Assembly: GCF_032118995.1 (NCBI RefSeq) | Contig: NC_092667.1 | Location: 860,931-924,930, forward strand | DNA: 64,000 nucleotides | Direction of reading: 5' to 3' | From: Asterias amurensis | Lineage: Eukaryota > Echinodermata > Asteroidea > Forcipulatida > Asteriidae | Part shown: positions 56,049 through 64,000 of the stretch, in pieces | Layout: each line of letters starts with the position of its first letter | Position numbering within the stretch: the stretch's first letter is position 1 | Program-made: the position numbers and the translations under genes | Notes under the pieces: generated by a model | The model's database searches: none | The model's input: the letters and a program-made list of their open reading frames with translations, nothing else | What the model was told of the DNA's origin: nothing

Positions 56049-57353
56049 TGCTACTCTCACACTAGGGAAAATATGCTAGCAAATGGGCTTACGAATGGAA
56101 TTATTTGACAATCGCTCAAACTTCGCAACATTCGCCGTGTTTCGTGAGCGTTGGTAACAATTTCGGAACGTTCACTAGTCATTCTCCACCTCTTTTCGAA
56201 GATCACTCAATCAAAATGTGGCAAATATTCTTGCGATTATGAATAAATTATTGCGAATAAAAATGTTTACATTCGCGGTGAATTCGCCAAACAATTGCGA
56301 TTGGATGGTGAATATTTTCATCTTGGTCACCCCTCGGTTGTCCCTCGACCTCTCCTTAACAATATGTGACGAATGCTTACCAACGCTCGACAATGATAGC
56401 CAATGCCTTACAAATAGGCAACGAACGTTGCGCACGTCGCGACTGAGCTTACCAACAATTTCAAACAAATGAAGCGACTGCTAGCGAATGTTACGAATGC
56501 TTGCGAATGCTTACGAAAGGGCTTACAAACGTTAATAATGCACTTAGGAATGTTACGAATGTCTTACCATCTTTGCCAATGTCTTGCCATTTTCTGACTA
56601 ATTTCCGAACGATGGATTACGCGGCCGCGATTGCTATAAATACCGGGGCGAATCTCGCTCTGGCCACTTGTTCGTTTGACAAACAGCAACACCACATTTG
56701 TAAGAAAGGGGACCCGCGAAGGTTACAAACGCCTTACAGGTGCCTTTACGAACGTTGCCAACGCTTACGTATGCTAAAGCAATGGCTTACCAATGCTAAC
56801 GAATGTCGAGGCGAATGACCGTCTTCGCAGCATTCGCTGAAATTAACAAACCGGCTTGTAAATTGACCGATCTTCGTAAGGAGATTGGGCGTGACGGGTA
56901 ACCGCTCCGAATTTGTTACGAACGCTTACGAAGACACGGCGAATATTGCAAAGTATGAGCGATTGTCAAATATTTTCATTCGTAAGCACATTCACTCTAA
57001 TATTATTCGCAACAGTGTGAAACAGCATTGGAAAGCGCTTTTTAATTTCAGCGAATGTTGCGAAGACAGTCATTCGCCGTAGATTTTCGTAAGTATTGTT
57101 AGCCATTAATAACGTTGGTAAAGCGTGCGTACGCGTTGGCAACTTTCGTAAGCTATTGTAAGGCATTGGCAATCATTGGCTAGCATTGTTAAGCATTCGT
57201 AAAAATTCGTAACACATTGGTATGGACAGGTCGAGGGGTGACCGAGGGCGAACGTGAAATTATTCACCATCAAATCGCAAGTTTTTGGCGAATTCATCGC
57301 GAATTTCAATAATCATATTCGCAAGAATATTCGCCCAAGTGTGAGAGTAGCAT
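56049..57353. mobile_element. 1.3-kb inverted-repeat element made of GAATGCTTACGAA variants
   Basis: Inverted ends TGCTACTCTCACACT (56049) and AGTGTGAGAGTAGCA (57339). Inner inverted blocks GTGGCAAATATTCTTGCGAT and CGACCTCTCC. It is nested in the CTCTGCTTACC MITE (55890-57583). No protein-coding capacity was recognised. Confidence 0.75.
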
Positions 57354-58187
57354 TAGCAAAGAATTGGCGCTTGCGGAAGCATGGAATTCTGAACTTATGT
57401 CAAGGGTATTTCATGTGTTAGTGGAGAATTTTGGCTTGAGGCGTGCGTACTCCACGTTACTAAACATTACTAAATACGCTTACACATCTAAGGCAGAAAT
57501 TTGGCGCTTGCACCACAGTAAGCGGATAACGGTGATCGTAAGCGGAGAATTCAGCGGTAAGCAGAGCCATGATGTTGGGCTCTGTTCCTGTTTGTGTGTT
57601 GTCATTAGATTTCGAGAAAGACTCTGCTTTAGGGTTGAAATTACCTTTTTTGAAAGATGGTAGCTGGAGAAAAAAAGTCGTAAACAAATCATTTGCAAAA
57701 ACTTAGCATTTTTAACAAGTTTTTTAACAACTTCCAAAAGTGACCTTTATATGGGCCTAACTTTGAAAAAATTGGTGCTCCTTTGAATCAAAAAAAAAGT
57801 TGTCATATTTCATACTAAAAGTTGATCATGAGAATGCTTAAACGTTTGTGTCAACGTTTGACGCCATATCAGTTTATCAGTTAGTAACATGAACTTAATT
57901 ACAACTAAAATGTTGTGCACTTGTTCTGCATCTTCTGCACTTGACGAGCCGAAATCCCAGAAAGGAGGCTATTGCAAAAATCAAGATGACACACTACAAA
58001 AGCATGAATCAAGCGTTCTGTAGTGTGTTTATCTGTCAGATTGCGAATTTTTCACAATTTTGTGAAGTGCAAAAGATGCTGATCTACGAATCGACTGAGC
58101 AATTAGCAGCAAACTTTCAAGAGATTTTAGGGCAATGTGCCCGAATAATCTTCATAGAAGTAGTTTGGCCAGAATATTGAGCAACCT

Positions 58188-60189
58188 TTAAAATTCTGGA
58201 GCTACGGGACGCTGACATATTAACGTGCGTGTTGCTCCACAGCCCCAATCGTGCCAGCCACCAGCCGAGCCTTCTGCACAACCTTCATCACCGCCGTTCG
58301 GCTCACCATCCTGCCATCTCTTGTCTTGCACGTCAATAGTACCTTCACCAAAACACACCCAGGTACCTGGACAAAGTCAATCAGAAACGAAAAGTCTCAT
58401 AACATAAATGTATTAAAAAATATTTTAGCTTGACTTCAGAGTAAAAAATTCCCAATCATTATCTTCAAACTGTGTGAGTTTGTTACATCAAACTCACACA
58501 GTTTGAAGATATTGGTGGTAGAAAGCTTCCCTTAAAGGGACACACCGGCTCACCGTTTACGCAATTTAGGGGTGTAGAATCATAAATAATGTTTTTATAG
58601 ATGGTTGATGTAAAAAAAAATCATCAAAATGTCACGTATTTAGCGAAAAATGGAGAAAAAAAAAAGCGGCCATATAACAAGCTTCCGTTACACGGACTCT
58701 TTGAATGTGAATCTTACGTTAGATTTTTCACCATTATTTAAATTTTGTAGCGATAATTTGAATACATGATCTTTTTCGTCAATTATTCGTAAATAGTTTT
58801 GTAAAAGAAATATTTAAATTTGGTTAAGTAAGTTACTTTTAGACGGCTGAAAGTAAAACTAGCCCGGAAGGTCACGTGATTGTTTGTACCACTTTTTGGT
58901 TAGAACAATCACGCGACCTGCGTTTTTGTCTTAAAATGCTCAAAACCGGCTAAATTTGATGATTGTTTTTAAGGACTGTTCTTCTTCATTCCTGGAAGAC
59001 CGTTGAAGTCATATCTTAGTCTATTTTGTAGCCCAAATAGCCCAATTCGGCCGGTGTGCCCCTTTAAAATATTACTTGCTGAGGTGCTTTAGTTTTTAAG
59101 AAACGAGAAAACAAGTAACGACAATAATTTTCTTCTCAGGAGACGAACATTATTTTAGCATGCAAAACATGACATTCACTCATTTTTACTCATTGGTACC
59201 TCAGCAAGTAATATTTTAAGGGAAGCCTTCAACTGTCATAATCTTCAAACCGTGTAAGTTTAATGTAAATCTATGGATAATGTGTTTTGTGTTACAAAAA
59301 GTACCCCAATCCTTGAATCAAGTCTAGAAATGTAACAGTTACGTTGCGTCCCTCGACCCCGGAAATGGTTTCCGATTTGAAAAAAATAAACGTTGTGGGT
59401 GTTTTGCAAAACAGTTTTATTTCAATGATACATTAGAACAAATGTTTGTATCATTGGCAAATCAAAATTATACTTGAAACAATTTGCTGTGAGCAGGGTA
59501 GCATTGAGTATGTTATTTTTGAGAACTTTGAAATAAAATCTTTAAAAGAAAAATTTATTATTTGCAAAATATAGTATTCGTTCAAGTTTTTGTTTCATTT
59601 TCGAGACACACAAGACTTCCAGAGTCTCTTTATACAGTTTCCTGTAGCTATATCCACATTCCATCTTCTTTTAACACAGATTCACGCCTCTTGTAGGCCA
59701 ACCGCTACACTTTAACTCACTGCCTTCAATTTTCCGCCTACTCTGTCCAAGTTCAAGAGAAAAGTCAACAGATAGTTACTCTTACCTTTGATATGTCCTT
59801 ATTTTCCTTGTAGCCCCCATCCTGGGTAGCATTTTGGCCTTTTGCTGGCAATTTGTTATAAAGATATGTTTATAGAGCTGTGTACAATTACCTTCAGCGT
59901 CAAGGTCGTTACAACCAATCCAGAAATCACTGCGACGGAACATGATGAGGATGTGTTGTAAATCTTCTTTGGATTGAGGGACAACCATCACCCCACCCAA
60001 CTCAACACAAATCTGCTTGCCCTCTTCCCATGTAACGTCGGCACCATGCATCTTGTAGCATTTGTCTCGCCACTGGCTCCAAGTAGGAGGGCATGGCTTC
60101 CAACACCGCCCGTTTACAGCAGCGTAGTCTGCCATCATAAGTACACCAACAACACCCAGCAGTTTGCTCGCCAACATTTTGCAGACCAT
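58188..60189 (-). CDS. Secreted C-type lectin 3, EPN type
   Basis: Two coding exons, 60189-59892 and 58366-58188, phase 1 at the junction, encode about 158 residues. The order is signal peptide MVCKMLASKLLGVVGVLMM, then CPPTWSQWRDKCY, VTWEEGKQIC, DFWIGCNDLDAE, WVCFGEG, RWQDGEPNGGDEGC, GWHDWGC and TLICQRPVAPEF, ending at TAA. EPN lies at 58304-58296. As in lectin 2, WHD replaces WND. Exon 2 is almost identical to lectin 2 apart from the EPN/QPD loop. The 1525-bp intron contains a palindromic element with a TTAA-flanked transposon nested in it (58536-59063), which accounts for its extra length. Confidence 0.9.
58450..59310. mobile_element. Palindromic MITE in lectin 3 intron, interrupted
   Basis: Same family as 33318 and 19140 (CTTGCTGAGGTGCTTTAGTT, ACCTCAGCAAGTAATATTTT), split by the TTAA element at 58536-59063. 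Confidence 0.8.
58536..59063. mobile_element. TTAA MITE, ends AGGGACACACCGGC
   Basis: Starts AGGGACACACCGGCTCACC and ends GGCCGGTGTGCCCCT between TTAA at 58532-58535 and 59064-59067. Inserted in the palindrome at 58450-59310. Confidence 0.9.
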
Positions 60190-60555
60190 CTCTTGACAAA
60201 CTGAAACTGCCAGGTGTTAACCAAGAAGGTGTAACCGTCACAGAACGGAACCGTGCCAAGATCCTAAATTTCCCAATAAAAACATGGCTCACTGGGTCAC
60301 AAAGAAACAGCGCAACAGTGAGTTTCTCAAAAACCACGATAATTCAACCCAAATATAGTATATAAAATGTGTAGGGAAAAAACTCGTCTTATTATAATTT
60401 TGAGTTGTGCATAATAAGCTGTGCCGTATAAGTCATTTAGATGAAACCAAAAATCAAATTGTCATGGAAATTTTCTTGCAAAATGTTTTCTTGAGGACTT
60501 AAAATTTATTTCACTGACTGAAGATATTGGCGCGAGTCCGAGTGCCCACTTGGAT

Positions 60556-60985
60556 ATGGCGCACGCGGCGGCGGCACCCCAAGATATCACGCCCGCAAAA
60601 AAGACATGCACGAGCGGCGAAGCCGCTAAGCGCCTTTAGCAACTCGTTTATCTAATTAGTTATTCATATGAGCCTTCTATGTTGACCTCAGCACGTGACT
60701 TTTTAGTGCACCATTATGTGTGTGTGGGTCATGGGGCGTGCATGCGGCGTGTGATCTATGACATTGCGTCTTCTTATTAGCCAACATTTATCACGCACAT
60801 GCATTATGCATTAAATTTCTTCAACCAAAGAACTGTGGCAAAAAGTTTTTTTAAACACTTTAAAAAAATATAAGGCCCCAAAACGAGTTGCTATTAAAGG
60901 TGCTTCGTGGCTGGGGTCGTGCTTGACATCTGGGGATGCCGCGTGCGCCTTGACTAAAGGCTACTAGGACCCCGGTTCGAATCCT
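60556..60985. mobile_element. GC-rich fold-back element, third copy
   Basis: Begins GCGCACGCGGCGGCGGCACC immediately after lectin 3 upstream DNA. The right arm ends CTTGACTAAAGGCTACTAGG and GGTTCGAATCC. It has scattered differences from the 51305 copy. Confidence 0.8.
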
Positions 60986-60999
60986 GCTAGGGGCACTAT

Positions 61000-61830
61000 G
61001 TGTGTTAGGTTTCAGTCCATACTGGTAAAAATTTCAAATTGTCAAGAGATGGTTTGCAAAAAGGCGGCCAGCAATTTATTGACTGTCGTTTGTATACTTA
61101 TTAGGCACAACCTTCACAGAACGGAACCGTGCCAAGATCCATAAATTGGCAATAAAAACACGGCTCATTGAGTCACAAAAAAAAAACAGCCCAGCGTAGA
61201 GTTCTCTAAAAGTGGTGATAAATCAATCAATAAAAACTATAGGACATTTAAGAAAAAATAATAAAATATATAGAATTTGAAGAAAAAAATGTACATGTAG
61301 ACTTGTTAAGATGTTGAGTTTGCATAAAAAGCTGTGGCGTAGTACGTAATTGAGTTGAGATGGAAATTAAGAATTGCAGGGAAATAACTTATTTGTTTTC
61401 TCAAAGACTTGAAATTTATTTGAGCGACAAACACAGAAAAAAAAGTGTTTTTAACCAATGATTTTACAACCAATTAACAATTGGGTGGCCTGGTGGGTGT
61501 AGTGGTATCTCTTCTCGCCTTCCTTCTTTAAGACCCTATCCTGTTTGAATCATGTTCGAATCCTGCTGGGGGAACTATGCGGATTGGGTTTTCAGTCAAA
61601 ACTGATAAAAATTTCAATTTGTCAAGAAATGGCCTGCAAAATGGCGGCCAGCAAGCTATTGACTGTTGTTTGAAGCACAATCGTCACAGAAACACGGCTC
61701 ATTGGGTCACAAAAAAAAAGAAACAGCGCAGCGTGGAGTACTCCAGTAGTGGTGATAAATCAATCAATACAAACTGTAAGACATTAAGAAAAACATATTT
61801 GAGCAACAAACACAAAAAATGAATATTTTT
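61000..61830. pseudogene. Rearranged lectin 5' fragments A and B, unit 3
   Basis: Third pair of inverted lectin-start fragments (61000-61440 and 61483-61830). The A copy reads MVCKKAAS and then leaves frame. Confidence 0.65.
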
Positions 61831-61834
61831 AACC

Positions 61835-62900
61835 AATAAACTCACACACCAAAATAGTCATGATCATACACAGATATATGTAGTCCTTCCCCATGTTAAT
61901 GGGGGTATGTTCTTTTTGGATAAAATAATAAATCAATTATTGTTTTTATCACATTGAAACCAATGTGCTTTATACATGCTAATAAACTCTGATGATTTGG
62001 GGTTGAACAAAAAAAAATTACTACAGCGGGGTTTGAATCAACGACCATTTGACTCATTGTTCCTATATTAGCAGAATTCGCACTTGCATCTTAAAGGCAG
62101 TAAACGCAATTGGTAATTACTAAAACTTTTTTTTAGCATAACAACTTATTTTGTAACAATGAATGGAGAGCTGTTAATGTAGGTTTTCTCGGTCAAATTC
62201 GACAAATGAGCAGCCAATTCCATTTTCATGCGTTCGAATTAAAGCTATTTTGCCTCTCCGGTTTTTACTGCGTTTGAAATTCAGAATTCGGCCATTCAAT
62301 TTCGTTTTGAGTCGAGTCAAATTCCTTTAGCACTCTGTTCAGTTTAGCATACCGTCATTCTTTTTCGTGACACATATGCCCCAAGAAGCGTCTGCGAATT
62401 TGAATGCTGCTTTGATTGAAGGTTAAATTAAATGATTATTTTGTTAAATTGAATGACGCAACATTACATTTGACTAAATCATAAAACGAAATCGAATCAT
62501 CCTTTTCAGTAGCATTCGATTTCATGCGAAATAGAATAGGCTGGTGGTTAAATTGGCTGCTCATTTTCTGAAAACCTATAGTATAAAACATTGCGAGAAA
62601 CAGCTCCCTATGAAGTAACATAGTGCGAATTTCTGCTAAGTAACAATGAGTCAAATGGTCGTTGATTCAAACCCCGCTGTAAATTTTCTTTACCCCAAAT
62701 CGTCAGAATTTATTAGCATTTATAAAGCACATTGGTTTCAATGTGATAAAAACAATGATTGATATCTTATAATTTAAGAACATACCCCATTAACCTGGGG
62801 GAAGGACTACATATAGCTGTGTGTGGTCATGACTATTTTGGTGTGTGAGTTTATTGGTTAAAAACAACTTATTTTCTGTGTTTGTCGCTCAAATTTTTTG
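61835..62900. repeat. Inverted repeat pair around a family A MITE
   Basis: 61835-62065 (CTCACACACCAAAATAGTCA...GGTTTGAATCAACGACCATT) returns inverted at 62640-62900. Between them are a family A copy (62095-62640) and, inside it, a TA-flanked MITE (62180-62578). A single copy of the outer arm is at 52490-52740. Confidence 0.75.
62180..62578. mobile_element. TA-flanked MITE nested in family A
   Basis: TAGGTTTTCTCGGTCAAATT...CTGAAAACCTA interrupts GAGCTGTTAATG and GTATAAAACATTGCGAG, so the family A host sequence continues on both sides. Confidence 0.85.
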
Positions 62901-62904
62901 TTCA

Positions 62905-64000
62905 GGGTTGGTAAGTTTTTTTCAAGGCTCTGGGTTGCCTAGGGTGGATGTTTAAGTGTTGGGGTTGGTTATAACTTCGCACAAGTCATTTGAGAATGTA
63001 AGTAAAATATAGTTTTTTTGTGCATAATATAATTTATTATAAACTTTCAGTGCTGAGAAATCATTTTAAAACATAAAAATCATAAATATTACATAAAATT
63101 ATATTTTTACATCAATTAATTATTACTAATCAATTTAGTCTGACGGATACCCTATGTAATTGTCTTTTCTTGGAAACTTGAGCTGATGTCTCTGTGAGAG
63201 CCGGTTGGTTTATCCAATGTAGTGTGCTCTAAAGCAGTCGTTATAGGAGACAGTGACAACGACGAGATTACAGTTGTCGAAATGTTGAGACTTAACTTCC
63301 TGATTTTCCTAGGGCCATCCATTTGTTCAAATTGTGTACCCGTAGGTTAATGATACTGCCTTCATGAACCCCGTTCAAATAGTTATAATACAATACATCT
63401 AGATTATCTTAACCTACATTTGAAACGTTTTCAGTTCACCATTGAATTTGAAAACATATTGCAATGCGAAATCAAAAAAGTTATTTATGATAGAAATGCG
63501 TTATAAGTTTTGTCTTTGCATTCTCCTTTTAACAACATAATTTTGGTCTTCCGCAATCAGTAACTAATTACTTTTCGCTCCCTCTTTTCAGTTTGGGAAT
63601 TTGTCTTTTGTGTTCCCAACCTCCTGTGATAAAACACTCCCCTTCCCGACCAAGCCTCTGTTGTTAATGCCGAAACGGAAAAAAGACGGACAACGTTTTC
63701 ACAATGAAAGATTCGTCTTAACTTAGGATGGGTGGTTTGCCACAGTGGTTTGTATTGTGACTCTGCCCAGTCACTTTAACCCTCCCCTGTACACAACGTA
63801 CACTTGGAGAATTTTATACGTAGAGTTTTCGAGCGGACTTGCCGCGCGCAGCGCGGCATCCCGCTAGTAAATATTAAGAGGGGCGTATACGCTTACAAAG
63901 CTAGCGCAGAAATTCGGCGCTTGCACAGTAAGCGGATTACTGTGATCGTAAGCGGAAAATTCGGCGGTAAGCAGAACCATGCAATTGGGCTATGTTCCTG
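62905..64000. repeat. Start of a fourth unit repeat block
   Basis: 62905-63660 matches 54735-55460 (GGTTGGTTATAACTTCGCAC, TTGTCGAAATGTTGAGAC, CTCCTGTGATAAAAC). 63885-64000 matches the CTCTGCTTACC MITE. By the order seen three times, a lectin exon should follow to the right. Confidence 0.75.

Larger units (their letters stand above)
53745..58160. repeat. Unit repeat block, copy 3
   Basis: As copy 2, with a telomere-like run (54083-54120), a poly-G tract (54512-54532), G-rich DNA to 54790, a MITE (55528-55876), the interrupted CTCTGCTTACC MITE and the complete GAATGCTTACGAA element. It runs directly into lectin 3 exon 2. Confidence 0.85.

Overview
The window looks like non-coding-rich genomic DNA from an echinoderm, most likely a sea star. 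The grounds are spliced animal genes with GT-AG introns, dense palindromic TTAA-flanked repeats, and secreted C-type lectins of echinoderm style. The species cannot be fixed from sequence alone, and the sea-star suggestion rests on remembered repeat types, not on a search.

Region 1 (1-25797) holds two divergent annexin genes. A partial one on the minus strand has exons at 359-472, 1665-1759 and 2389-2464 plus a probable start-codon exon at 6889; it runs off the left edge. A complete 13-exon gene on the plus strand (9808-25797) encodes about 338 residues with four annexin repeats. The equivalent exons of the two genes have identical lengths (76, 95 and 114 nt) and phases, so they are duplicated paralogues in head-to-head orientation. 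Their introns are packed with small inverted-repeat transposons.

Region 2 (25798-29090) has no gene that I recognise. It contains a tRNA-derived SINE and several palindromic elements.

Region 3 (29090-64000) is a tandem array of about 9-15 kb units. Each unit has a G-rich repeat block, a two-exon C-type lectin gene on the minus strand, and a fold-back element followed by two rearranged lectin 5' fragments. Three lectin genes are present (32855-34124, 47025-48565, 58188-60189). A fourth repeat block begins at 62905, which predicts a further lectin gene just beyond the right edge. The three lectins differ at the sugar-binding tripeptide (EPN, QPD, EPN), and the first carries a nine-unit GGTPT stalk encoded by a 15-bp minisatellite. 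A young tyrosine-recombinase element (35906-42495), with long repeats in split order and ATTA at every boundary, has inserted into the fold-back element of the first unit.

Intergenic DNA is mostly mobile-element debris: TTAA-flanked inverted-repeat elements, one family of which retains a THAP-domain relic (Kolobok-like), two kinds of tRNA-derived SINE, and several cases of one element nested in another.
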